DNA of 64,000 nucleotides from Natrarchaeobius chitinivorans (lineage in GTDB: Archaea; Halobacteriota; Halobacteria; Halobacteriales; Natrialbaceae), in contig NZ_REGA01000001.1 of NCBI RefSeq assembly GCF_003841505.1, positions 1 to 64,000 on the forward strand. Direction: 5' to 3'. Each line of letters starts with the position of its first letter. The stretch's first letter is position 1. A model generated the notes under the pieces. The model searched no databases, was not told where the DNA came from, and saw only the letters and a program-made list of their open reading frames with translations. A program made the position numbers and the translations under genes. Below, piece after piece: positions 8,107 to 15,679 of this stretch.

Positions 8107-8476
8107 TCTCGAGAGTGATCGATGCCGTGTTGGACCTCTCGAAGCACCGGCTGGCCGTTCGAAAACGCATGGGACGAAAGAACGGCCTCGAGTACACAGA
8201 GCGCCGACTCGTGCTGCCCGAGGACGTCGAGATTCCTGGTGGGGTCCCAGGAGGTGACCAGTGCCGGTGACAGCTGGTGTCCTCGGCTGACCGGGGACAC
8301 ACGGGTGAAGAATGCCTCGAGAGAGGTCGGCTGACTCTCCAGGAACCATTACTCACGACGGACGCGCGGCTGTACGAGGGATGAATAGTGGCGGGTGTCT
8401 CGCTCGAGTGGTCGTCGGTGGGCATCACGACAGACGGGGCTCGAAGGAGATTCTGAAGACAACAGCTGTCACTGGA
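8107..8476 (+). repeat. TA-separating repeat, copy B
   Basis: Starts right after the DUF5615 stop codon. The small ORF segment reads RVIDAVLDLSKHRLAVRK and NGLEYTERRLVLPEDVEIPG, more diverged at DNA level than A, C and D but still in one frame. The hairpin at 8278-8299 keeps the TGTCCTCGG/CCGGGGACA stem with loop CTGA. The terminal box GAAGACAACAGCTGTCACTG ends near 8476. It is followed by a 140-nt AT-rich leader and the Fic gene. Confidence 0.8.
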
Positions 8477-8615
8477 ATCCGCAACAGGCAGCTCGGGTTG
8501 AGACAGTTCACAATCTGAGCTGAGAGCAAAAACGATCCCGCTTCTCCTGTAGACAGATTACATTTTGGTAGGCTAGATTTAACTAACAGCGGGACTAATC
8601 CTGTTGTAGTCTCAA

Positions 8616-9791
8616 ATGACTCTCCAGGAGTTACCTGATGACGCCCCTGGACGTCTCGTGCCATACGGCCGTCGTCCATACTACAATCCGGATCCCCTTC
8701 CGCCAGATAGCGAGTTACAATTCGAGACGGAGTTCTACGAGTTGCTTTCGGAGACGACGTTTTGGCTCGGAAAACTCGGTGGGTACAGCTTGACGACCGA
8801 TTTTGCACCAGTGTTGTACACGTCGTTGCTTCGAAAAGAAGCGATGGAGTCGTCAGAAATAGAGGGTGCAGATATCGATTACAACGCACTCTATAGTTTT
8901 GAGACCAGATCGTTGGACCGATCCGATGTAGCTGATGAGCAAGCACCAGTCATCGACGAAACGAAAGACGTTCGAGAAGTGCTTAACTACGAGCGCGCGC
9001 TCAAAAGCGGAATCAGGGCGATCGATCGGAATAATGGGGTTTCCATCGATCTTCTACATACTCTCCACGATACGCTCTTGACTGACGTACCTGAAGACCG
9101 CCGAGAAACGGATACCATTGGGGAGTTCAAGTCCGTCCCGAATCATCTGGGCGAATTCGTCCCTCCCGTTCCAAATGCCGTCGATGGACTGATGGATGCG
9201 CTACTGACGTACATCCGTACTGGTGGGAGCTACCACTCGCTCATCGATATTGCGCTCACACACTATCAGTTCGAGACGATTCACCCCTACGGGGACGGTA
9301 ACGGTCGGCTCGGACGGCTCCTCATCACAGTACAGCTGTATGAACACGACTATCTCGAGCAACCAACGCTCTACCTGAGCGAATACTTCAATCGCTACAA
9401 AGAGATATACGTCGATCGTTTGAACGCCGTCCGGAAGTACGGCGAGTGGGAAGCATGGGTAGAGTTCTTCGTGACGGGGCTTCGCCATCAGGCAGAAGAA
9501 TCCCTCCTTCAATCTCAGGAACTTCACTCCTTACAGCAAGAATATGAGGCTACGTACGGCGATACCGCTGCAGCCTATGCAAAATTAGCGTGTACACTCT
9601 TCGAGCGGCCATACCTCACTGCGAACAGTGTTCAAGAACAGCTCGGCGTAACGGGTCCGACGGCCTATCGAGCGATCGACCATCTGGAGGGAGAAGGTGT
9701 GCTCGAGGAGACGACCGGAAAAGAGCGAAACCGAGAATACCGTGCGCGAGAGATTTTTGAGATTCTTGAACGACCACCACAGACGTATTAA
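8616..9791 (+). CDS. Fic-family AMP/NMP-transferase with winged-helix domain
   Basis: A 391-residue class II-type Fic protein. The catalytic motif HPYGDGNGRLGR lies at 223-234, matching HxFx(D/E)GNGRxxR with Tyr in place of Phe. The inhibitory-helix motif SSEIEG at 79-84 fits (S/T)xxxE(G/N), so the enzyme should be auto-inhibited. An N-terminal Fic_N-like region precedes it, and a C-terminal winged helix (about 330-391) suggests DNA binding or autoregulation. Fic enzymes transfer AMP from ATP to target hydroxyls. The gene is visibly more AT-rich than the core genes, consistent with transfer. It stands alone between repeat copies B and C, with no separate antitoxin gene. Confidence 0.92.
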   Translation: MTLQELPDDAPGRLVPYGRRPYYNPDPLPPDSELQFETEFYELLSETTFWLGKLGGYSLTTDFAPVLYTSLLRKEAMESSEIEGADIDYNALYSFETRSLDRSDVADEQAPVIDETKDVREVLNYERALKSGIRAIDRNNGVSIDLLHTLHDTLLTDVPEDRRETDTIGEFKSVPNHLGEFVPPVPNAVDGLMDALLTYIRTGGSYHSLIDIALTHYQFETIHPYGDGNGRLGRLLITVQLYEHDYLEQPTLYLSEYFNRYKEIYVDRLNAVRKYGEWEAWVEFFVTGLRHQAEESLLQSQELHSLQQEYEATYGDTAAAYAKLACTLFERPYLTANSVQEQLGVTGPTAYRAIDHLEGEGVLEETTGKERNREYRAREIFEILERPPQTY

Positions 9792-9877
9792 GTATGCTCA
9801 GTGGCGAACGCGTTACCCACGCGTCTCGCGGCGAAGCGTTGGCAGGCTCGAGTTGCCTCGAGCATCGGTGACAACCC

Positions 9878-10141
9878 GTGGGAGAGCGGGTGCGGGACAT
9901 CAGCAAGTACGTCAAGGCGACCGATCTCAAGCATTGGATCCGTCGACGAGAGCCCGGGGCGACCGACACCTACGCGAAGAAGCTGGTCTCGAGAACCATT
10001 GACGCGATCCTCGAGCTCTCGAAACACCGGCTGGCAGTCCGCAGAAAGACCGAGCGGAAGAACGGCCTCGAGTACACCGAACGTCGGCTCGTCCTCCCCA
10101 GCGACGCCGACGTACCGGGCGAGACGGCGGGAGGTGACTAA
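9878..10141 (+). CDS. conserved small ORF of the TA-separating repeat
   Basis: An 87-residue basic protein from a GTG start at 9878. The middle is helical (SKYVKATDLKHWIRRR, then AKKLVSRTIDAILELSKHRL) and the end is strand-like, reading NGLEYTERRLVLPSDADVPG. Copies A, B and D keep the same frame in the C-terminal half although their DNA has diverged, which suggests past coding selection. Copy D is frameshifted by an insertion and A and B lack the N-terminus, so only this copy could make a full product. The family is not recognised; a small DNA-binding protein is a guess. Confidence 0.45.
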   Translation: MGERVRDISKYVKATDLKHWIRRREPGATDTYAKKLVSRTIDAILELSKHRLAVRRKTERKNGLEYTERRLVLPSDADVPGETAGGD

Positions 10142-10354
10142 TACCGGTGACGACTGGTGTCCTCGGGTGACCGGGGACAGCGAGTAAGAAAGCGCCTCGA
10201 GAGGGGTAATCTGTCGGTCTACGCAGATAGACTCACAGCACGAATGCGGTTGTCGGAGGGATGAATAGTGGCGGGTGTCTCGCTCGAGTGGTCGTCGGTG
10301 GGCGTACTGACGGACGGGGTTCGAAGGAGAGTCTGAAGACAACAGCTGTCACTG
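9878..10354 (+). repeat. TA-separating repeat, copy C (most complete)
   Basis: Contains the full small ORF (9878-10141), the hairpin at 10158-10179 (stem TGTCCTCGG/CCGGGGACA, GTGA loop), the GGATGAATAGTGGCGGGTGT box near 10260 and the terminal GAAGACAACAGCTGTCACTG box near 10354. It lies between the Fic stop codon and the VapB promoter. It differs from copy A in a short replaced segment (about 10208-10252). Confidence 0.82.
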
Positions 10355-10437
10355 CAGGCACCAACTCGTCATTCACGTCGTTTTGGGAGGAATCTATCGG
10401 CGTAACACTCTTAGGCGCATATATCCCAATATATCGC

Positions 10438-10686
10438 ATGGTCAAAACCATTCGAGTCTCAGAGGAGTACCACGAGTGGCTCAGCGCCCACAAGAGGAGC
10501 GATGAGACGATGGAAGAGACGCTGCGTCGGATGACGCGCGGCCCTCACCCGAGCGACGTTGCCGGCCTCCTGACCGAAGAGGAAGCTGAGGACGCCAAGG
10601 AAGCGGTGAACCGTCTGCGTGGGCGTGACCAGGACCGCCTCAATGATGCCCGCTGTGCCTTCGAGAGCGAGAACGGGAGCAAATGA
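10438..10686 (+). CDS. vapB: VapB-type antitoxin
   Basis: An 82-residue protein starting MVKTIRVSEEYHEWLSAHKR, an N-terminal ribbon-helix-helix DNA-binding segment as in VapB and CopG antitoxins. A helical charged C-terminal half would bind the toxin. The ATG at 10438 is chosen because the conserved segment begins there and the TATA-like CATATATCCCAATATATC lies just upstream. The stop overlaps the VapC start by 4 nt (ATGA). VapB would neutralise VapC and repress its own promoter. It is directly preceded by repeat copy C. Confidence 0.85.
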   Translation: MVKTIRVSEEYHEWLSAHKRSDETMEETLRRMTRGPHPSDVAGLLTEEEAEDAKEAVNRLRGRDQDRLNDARCAFESENGSK

Positions 10687-11078
10687 TTATCGACTCGTCG
10701 TACCTCTTCGATCTGATGGCGGAGGAGCCGGATGCATTCTCGAAGGGCGCTGAACTCGTCGAGAAAGGAGAGATGCAGTGGTTACCGACCCCGGTTGTCG
10801 CTGAGACCTATTACGGTGTTGCCACAGCTCGCAGCGAGACCACTGAGCAAGAGGTGCGGAATCGTCTCCTCGGGTACCCCCGTATTGATGTTGACGAAGA
10901 GATTGCGCGTAGAGCCGGTGAACTACTCGCGACGGCAGATGACCGTGTGGGTGGGAACGCTGGTGTCGGTCCGAACGATGGGTACATCGCCGCAATGGCC
11001 GACGTTCTCGACGATTCGGTCTTGACAGACAACGTCGAAGATTTCGAAGCGTTGGGAGTGCCAGTCGAGACCTACTGA
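10683..11078 (+). CDS. vapC: VapC-type PIN-domain ribonuclease toxin
   Basis: A 131-residue PIN domain, an Mg-dependent RNase that typically cuts tRNA or rRNA. The four acidic residues are visible: Asp4 in MIIDSSYLFDL, Glu41 in VVAETYYG, Asp99 in GPNDGYIAAMA and Asp116 in LTDNVEDF. Length is normal. Coupled to VapB through an ATGA overlap. Unlike the two DUF5615 genes in this cluster, it is intact and probably active. Confidence 0.92.
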   Translation: MIIDSSYLFDLMAEEPDAFSKGAELVEKGEMQWLPTPVVAETYYGVATARSETTEQEVRNRLLGYPRIDVDEEIARRAGELLATADDRVGGNAGVGPNDGYIAAMADVLDDSVLTDNVEDFEALGVPVETY

Positions 11079-11126
11079 CCGATGCGGATGCTAAGACTGA
11101 TTGTCGGTCGCTCCTGGCACTGACTC

Positions 11127-11227
11127 ATAGGGATTATCGTAGCCTCCCGGAGATCTCGAAACCGGGCCTTCGACACTGTGTCTCGGTTCTTTAGCGGCAA
11201 ACTATGAACACCTACGATAATCCCTAT
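11127..11227 (+). ncRNA. ~100-nt structured element, copy N1
   Basis: ATAGGGATTATCGTAG at 11127-11142 is exactly complementary to CTACGATAATCCCTAT at 11212-11227. Inside are a TCTCGGTTC segment and an AAACTATGAAC segment shared with copies N2 (15293) and N3 (29995). The outer helix is kept across copies by paired changes, which favours an RNA or cruciform structure. It lies between VapC and repeat copy D. Strand is assumed from the shared ATGAAC motif. Confidence 0.55.
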
Positions 11228-11251
11228 CAGAGCCGACCGTATGAGAGCGCG

Positions 11252-11774
11252 GCTGCACGGACGTCGACGAGTACGTCAAAGCCGACGATCTCAAACACAG
11301 GATTCGCCGTCCTCAGAAATCGAAGATTTCTGATGGGCTGTGCAAGAGCGTCGCTCTTGCGAACGTCAGGAGCCGGGAATCAGCGACGCGTACGCGAAGA
11401 AGCTGGTCTCGAGAACCATCGACGCAATCCTCGAGCTCTCGAAGCACCGGCTGGCGGTCCGCAGAAAGACTGAGCGGAAGAACGGCCTCGAGTACACGGA
11501 ACGCCGGCTCGTCCTCCTGGCCGACGCCGACGTGCCGGGCGAGACGCCGGGGGGTGACTAATACCGGTGACGGCTGGTGTCCTCGGGTGACCGGGGACAC
11601 CTCGGGAGAAAGCGCCTCGAGAGGAGGCGGCTGACTCTCTACGAAAACGAACTCACGACGGACGCGCGGCTGGACGAGGGTTGGTTACCGGTGGGTAGCC
11701 CGCTCGAGTGGTCGTCGGTGGTCACAACGACAGACGGGGGTAGCGGATATCCTGACGACAACAGTGGTCACTGG
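11252..11774 (+). repeat. TA-separating repeat, copy D (with 60-bp hairpin insertion)
   Basis: Same unit as A-C, with the hairpin at 11578-11599. Near 11313-11375 it carries about 60 extra bases with two hairpins, CAGAAATC/GATTTCTG and GCAAGAGC/GCTCTTGC, which shift the small ORF out of frame. The terminal box is degraded (GACGACAACAGTGGTCACTG). It is followed by a promoter region and the DUF7342-TumE pair. Confidence 0.78.
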
Positions 11775-11862
11775 AGATCCCACTCCATCGGCCGACTCGG
11801 ATACAGCGTTCAGATATTTGGACCGGAACAAATTATTTGAGCGCGCGAGTTATAGGGAGGAT

Positions 11863-12402
11863 ATGGAAGAATCAGATCAGGGGAGGTGGACAGAGCGGAT
11901 GAGCGGTCGTGAACGGGTCCGCGAAGTCGCCGAAATGCTACGTGATCCAACACCCGTCCAGGAAATCGCAGATCGAGCAGCGGTGTCACGGGCAACAGCG
12001 GACGATGAACTCCAGCGGATGGAAGATGACGACTGGGTCATTGAAACGACAATTGACGGGACAAAAGCATACGACGTGAATCCAGTTCGGATGCTTTTTG
12101 ACGAGGTCACCACCCTCATCGAGGAGCATACGCGGGATGAGTTGGAGGAGCAACTCACGGAGTTGAAAGAAGAACAAGAAGCGGTTGCGTCGGAATTCGA
12201 TGCCAGTTCACTCGAGGAGTTTCGGGAACAACTCGCCGAAGAGGAATTGTCGGCTTCGGAACTTCGTGAACGGCGGAATGTGATCGCTACATGGGAGGCG
12301 GTCAACACGGAACTCGCGCTCGTGAAACATGCGCTCCACCTGTATGGCGATGTCGTCGAGCTTACCTCACCCAAAAATAACAGTTCCTCCTCGTTTGCCT
12401 AA
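11863..12402 (+). CDS. DUF7342-like winged-helix antitoxin/regulator
   Basis: A 179-residue protein. The ATG at 11863 follows a Shine-Dalgarno-like GGGAGG at 11855-11860, so it is preferred over upstream in-frame starts. The N-terminal winged helix reads VREVAEMLRDPTPVQEIADR then AVSRATADDELQRMEDDDW (about 18-60). A long charged coiled-coil region follows (about 85-170) with EELEEQL-type heptads. This domain order matches haloarchaeal DUF7342 regulators. It overlaps the next gene by one base. Pairing with a TumE-like protein makes it the likely antitoxin. Confidence 0.75.
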   Translation: MEESDQGRWTERMSGRERVREVAEMLRDPTPVQEIADRAAVSRATADDELQRMEDDDWVIETTIDGTKAYDVNPVRMLFDEVTTLIEEHTRDELEEQLTELKEEQEAVASEFDASSLEEFREQLAEEELSASELRERRNVIATWEAVNTELALVKHALHLYGDVVELTSPKNNSSSSFA

Positions 12403-12890
12403 TGGTCGCTTTTCTCGCGAACCGAGCCAATCTACAGAGCAAACGGCTCCACGATCGCATCCGCAATCGACTCAGTGCCGAGTTCGATGACGTTCACCGA
12501 CGCCGTACCGAACCACGGGAAGCTGGGCCGTACCGCGTCGTCGGTACAGTAAACCCACGACAGTTCCTCGGTGAGAAAACGTATCCGACGACGACCGCAC
12601 GAGTCGAAGTTGGATTCCAACTGCAGACGGGCGAACCGTACGAGTATTACTGGTTCAACTGGATCGAACCGGATCGACAACTGCTGGTTGGATGGCATCA
12701 GGACGATACACACGCTGATCTTGGGCCAGTTCATCTACAGGTGAACGATAGCACAACAGCTGTGGACCATCAGCCAGCGGACTTCATCGACTCACACCCG
12801 CTCGACGTGGTCGAGCGACGACTCGAATCACTCCCCGATGCAGTCACCGCAGTTGAGTGGGAAGACGGACGACCGGTTGGACTTCGGTAA
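12402..12890 (+). CDS. TumE-family (DUF6516-like) toxin candidate
   Basis: A 162-residue protein whose C-terminal two thirds match the TumE pattern. It has a YEYYWFNWIEPDRQLLVGWH strand pair, then HQDDTHADLGPVHLQ with spaced His and Asp residues, and a final helix PLDVVERRLESLPDAV. TumE proteins are reported as toxins paired with HTH antitoxins. The start ATG overlaps the upstream stop (TAATG). A 40-bp relic of this gene junction is found again at 15402-15438. Confidence 0.7.
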   Translation: MVAFLANRANLQSKRLHDRIRNRLSAEFDDVHRRRTEPREAGPYRVVGTVNPRQFLGEKTYPTTTARVEVGFQLQTGEPYEYYWFNWIEPDRQLLVGWHQDDTHADLGPVHLQVNDSTTAVDHQPADFIDSHPLDVVERRLESLPDAVTAVEWEDGRPVGLR

Positions 12891-12920
12891 ACGGTTACAA
12901 CACTCCGTATGAGAGACCCA

Positions 12921-12954
12921 CTCGAGCCGTCCTCCGAAAGACAACAACTGTCGT
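12921..12954 (+). repeat. remnant E of the TA-separating repeat
   Basis: Between TumE and the second DUF433 gene a short CTCGAGCCGTC and GAAAGACAACAACTGTCGTC segment matches the 3' edge of copies A-D (CTCGAGTGGTC and GAAGACAACAGCTGTCAC). Most of the unit is absent. It keeps the same position relative to the following module. Confidence 0.45.
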
Positions 12955-13027
12955 CGGCAGGTATTTGTGATCGAGTTTCCGGATCCGAGAACGCTTATGT
13001 GATGTGCGACTCAACTAGGAACTACTC

Positions 13028-13306
13028 ATGGCTACCATCGTGCAAACGGACGACGTACTCGGTGGAGAACCCCGTATTGACGGAACACGCGTGGGCGTTC
13101 TCGACGTCTATGAACTCGTAATCGATGGTGGGAACCCGCCTGCAGATGTTGCGGATCAACTTGACCGATCGCTTGGTGAAATCTATACCGCACTCGCATA
13201 CTATCACGAGCATCCTGAAGAGATGCGTCAGCTCCGCCAAGAACGCAACGAGGTACGAGCCGAACTCGCAGAAAATGCGTTACAACCCCCGGAACCAGCA
13301 CAGTGA
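13028..13306 (+). CDS. DUF433 antitoxin-like protein, module 2
   Basis: A 92-residue DUF433 protein related to the one at 5980, with VLGGEPRIDGTRVGVLDVYE near 10-29 and DRSLGEIYTALAYYHEHPEE near 46-65. The two share domain layout but not the tail, so they are separate modules rather than a recent duplication. Its TGA overlaps a GTG start of a DUF5615 fragment (GTGA at 13303-13306), the same coupling as in module 1. The partner is truncated, so this copy is an orphan. Confidence 0.85.
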   Translation: MATIVQTDDVLGGEPRIDGTRVGVLDVYELVIDGGNPPADVADQLDRSLGEIYTALAYYHEHPEEMRQLRQERNEVRAELAENALQPPEPAQ

Positions 13307-13416
13307 CTGTCTCGTTTTGTGCGGATGAACACGTTCCGAGTGTCTTTATCACTACTCTCCAATCGAGTGGCTACGACGTGATCAAAGCGAATATTATCTT
13401 GCGTCCTTCTCTGTAG
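13303..13416 (+). pseudogene. truncated DUF5615 PIN-like toxin (first 37 residues)
   Basis: From GTG 13303 the frame reads FCADEHVPSVFITTLQSSGY and ends LRPSL at a stop at 13414-13416. This is the N-terminal third of a DUF5615 protein with its first acidic motif (ADEH), after which the homology stops abruptly. The following DNA is unrelated AT-rich sequence, so the rest was lost by deletion or insertion. A functional nuclease cannot result. Confidence 0.75.
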
Positions 13417-13813
13417 GTACAGTGTGTAGACAGAATCTATGTCAACCAGACAACCACGCCCATCAAGATTAGCTCGCCAATAGGTTCCCTACGCTCCTCC
13501 ACCCGTGGTGGATAGTTTGCTGCTATATGCCGGTGGAATACCATTAGTGATAAACCGCTTATAGGGAACTTCCTGAGCATTAGTTACCGATAGATTCATG
13601 CCCTAAAAGTGGTTGGAGAGTAGGCATACGAGATTGAACACGTCTTCACGTTCGATCCGGACGATTTCCACACGCTGGGATTCACTGTCGTTCCCGCCGA
13701 TACAGCAGACGGATCTCGTTGTGACTGACATCCTCTCCACGGTTGCCCTCGAGTAGCACGCCCGGTTGCCGACGACCGAAAAGCTGTTTCGGCATCCCTG
13801 CGTCCTCTCATCC
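13417..13813. other. non-coding junction, possible IS remains
   Basis: No gene is supported. It contains the hairpin TCCACC-CGT-GGTGGA and a GACTGACATCCTCTCCACG stretch (about 13725-13743) reminiscent of haloarchaeal IS1341-type ends. Base composition is more AT-rich than the genes on either side up to about 13600. Confidence 0.35.
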
Positions 13814-15247
13814 GTGCCTACGTTCGCCCGCTCCGGTTCCGGGAAGTGGCACGTCGCCGGTCCCGACGGCTGCCGGTACGGTCGGGAGTTCGACGACGAA
13901 GACACCACACCCGACGAAACCGTCACTGTGACCGATATTGTCGCCTACGAACCGCCCGAGGAGCCCGATGAGTCAGCTGATTCGGTCTCGGTCTCGCTGT
14001 CGATGGGTGGTAGTTCGTTCCCTCGAGGTCGGACCGACGACCAGCGCCTCGTCCTCCCCGGCGCTATCGACGATAGCGACGCCGAACTCTGTGGCTCGTG
14101 TCGCTCCGAACTCGAACGGTACCAGAAACGTCGGTCCCGGATCATCACCGGGCTCAAGCTGGTGACGACGCGGCGCGATATCGACTGGGATCGAATCGAC
14201 CACGAAACCCGTCGGGCCTGTGACTGGTGTCGTGCCCACGAGTCGACGATCTACCACGGGCTCGAGGCGACGGTCTGTCCGACCTGTCGTCGCCTGTTCG
14301 AGTCGCCGCTTGGTGAGCCGGCCGACGACGCAGCGCCGGACGCCGATCGCCTCCCCGAGACGCCATCGGAGCCGATCACGCCGATCGTACTCGGTACCGA
14401 ACTTCCGGAGTACGATCCGACCGAGTTCGTCGGGAGTAACCGGCCGCTGATCAAGTACCGCGAGAAACGCAAGTATGCCGAGTTGGTGTTCGAACTCGAG
14501 CGCACGGGCCACGGATTTACCGACGAGGGAATCGATGCGTTCGAGACGGTCCGCACGCGGTACGCCGATCGGGTCGCCAGCAACGACACTCACCAGGCCG
14601 AGGTCAGAGTCGCGGTCGGAGCGACACCGCGTACCGTAACTCTGGAAGGCGTTCTTCCGGACGATCGCATCAGCGTGATCGACGCCTGCTGGGATGTCGT
14701 GAGTGAACCGGCGTACTGGTTCCCGCTCGGGTGGCCACAGCAGGGATACGTGCACCTGCGAGCGGGCGATCCGTCGGTACCGGGCGACGACCCGATCGTC
14801 GAGGAATTCCCACGGCTTCGAACGAAACGGCCGTCGTCGACGGTTGACGCGGAAACGCTCCGGTCAGTGACCGAACGCGGTCGATACGGTCGTGGCGAAC
14901 GCTACTACGAGCGCGGGGCCGTAACCGACGTCGAACGCGTCGACGACCGACTTCGAGCGACAGTTCAGGGAAGCCGGCCGTACAAGGTGGGGGTGAGGAT
15001 CGCGGATGGGTGCTACGTGGAGGGTGAGTGTAGCTGTCCCGACGACGCGAACCCGTGCAAACACATCGTCGCGGCCGTACTGGCGAGTGGCGATGTCGAG
15101 GCAGTTGGAAGTGACCGACCACTCGAGGCGGTCCTCGAGTCGGCGTCTCCAGACGAGTTACGCACACTCTTTCGAACGCTCGCCGATGAGGACGTCTCGA
15201 TCCGTAAACGAATATACGAAGAATTCGGTTCCGACACACCCGGGTAG
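13814..15247 (+). CDS. SWIM zinc-finger protein
   Basis: About 477 residues from a GTG at 13814; a TTG at 13766 is an alternative start. The C-terminal SWIM motif is clear (GECSCPDDANPCKHIVAAVL), giving CxCx6CxH for zinc. Two additional Cys pairs upstream (CGSC, then CDWC and CPTC) look like a separate zinc ribbon in the N-terminal third. The central part has ERYYERGAVTDVERVDDRLR just before SWIM, which is usual in SWIM proteins. SWIM domains bind DNA or protein, and a role in recombination or nucleic-acid binding is possible. It lies at the right end of the accessory island and has no operon partner. Confidence 0.8.
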   Translation: MPTFARSGSGKWHVAGPDGCRYGREFDDEDTTPDETVTVTDIVAYEPPEEPDESADSVSVSLSMGGSSFPRGRTDDQRLVLPGAIDDSDAELCGSCRSELERYQKRRSRIITGLKLVTTRRDIDWDRIDHETRRACDWCRAHESTIYHGLEATVCPTCRRLFESPLGEPADDAAPDADRLPETPSEPITPIVLGTELPEYDPTEFVGSNRPLIKYREKRKYAELVFELERTGHGFTDEGIDAFETVRTRYADRVASNDTHQAEVRVAVGATPRTVTLEGVLPDDRISVIDACWDVVSEPAYWFPLGWPQQGYVHLRAGDPSVPGDDPIVEEFPRLRTKRPSSTVDAETLRSVTERGRYGRGERYYERGAVTDVERVDDRLRATVQGSRPYKVGVRIADGCYVEGECSCPDDANPCKHIVAAVLASGDVEAVGSDRPLEAVLESASPDELRTLFRTLADEDVSIRKRIYEEFGSDTPG

Positions 15248-15292
15248 TGATAGTGGCCACGCAGGTCGGCGATCGGTGTGTAAACCGGTTCA

Positions 15293-15392
15293 GAGGGATT
15301 ATCGTACCCAACCGCTAACTCCGAGGCCCGGTCTTCGGCGTGGTATCTCGGTTCGCCGGAAGAAAACGATGAACGTCTACGATACTCGCTAT
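15293..15392 (+). ncRNA. ~100-nt structured element, copy N2
   Basis: Begins GAGGGATTATCGTA and ends TACGATACTCGC; the arms pair with two mismatches. The internal CCGAG and CTCGG can pair, and the TCTCGGTTC and AAACGATGAAC motifs match copies N1 and N3. It starts about 45 nt after the SWIM gene stop and directly abuts the TA-gene relic at 15402. Confidence 0.5.
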
Positions 15393-15401
15393 CAGTTGTC
15401 A

Positions 15402-15438
15402 CTATACTCCTCGCCCGTCTGATGGTCGCTTTTCTCGC
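15402..15438 (+). pseudogene. relic of the DUF7342-TumE gene junction
   Basis: The stretch ending ATGGTCGCTTTTCTCGC at 15422-15438 is identical over 17 bases to the TumE start at 12402. The preceding bases (CTCCTCG, then CTGATGG) match the end of the DUF7342 gene with few changes. It is about 35-40 bp long and then diverges. It is probably a leftover of a second DUF7342-TumE module that was deleted. Confidence 0.5.
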
Positions 15439-15455
15439 TCGAGAGCCCTATAAAA

Positions 15456-15484
15456 AGGCGTCCCGGTTTGGAGACGAGACGCCT
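15456..15484. terminator. hairpin AGGCGTC / GACGCCT
   Basis: Seven-bp stem with a 15-nt loop, immediately after a TATA-like CTATAAAAAG at 15448-15457. Orientation and role are uncertain; it could be the remains of a promoter with a short leader hairpin. Confidence 0.3.
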
Positions 15485-15679
15485 CCATCGACACTCCCGG
15501 CCACGTCTCGAGGATTCGTTCGCTGTGATCGAATCGCCCGAATTCCGGCCGATAACGCCCGCCTGAAAATAAATCCAGAACCGACTGGATAATTGAACGG
15601 TCAGTAGGGTGAGAGAATCGACAGACGAACGTCAGACGGTCCAAAACGCTTATTCGAGCGGGCACGGCTTATATGACCA

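Noticed and set aside
10257-10340. Box C/D small RNA inside the TA-linked unit (GGATGA and CTGA boxes)
   Set aside because: The C box is imperfect, the C-to-D distance is long, and the D' CTGA is not kept in copy B. The match is too loose.
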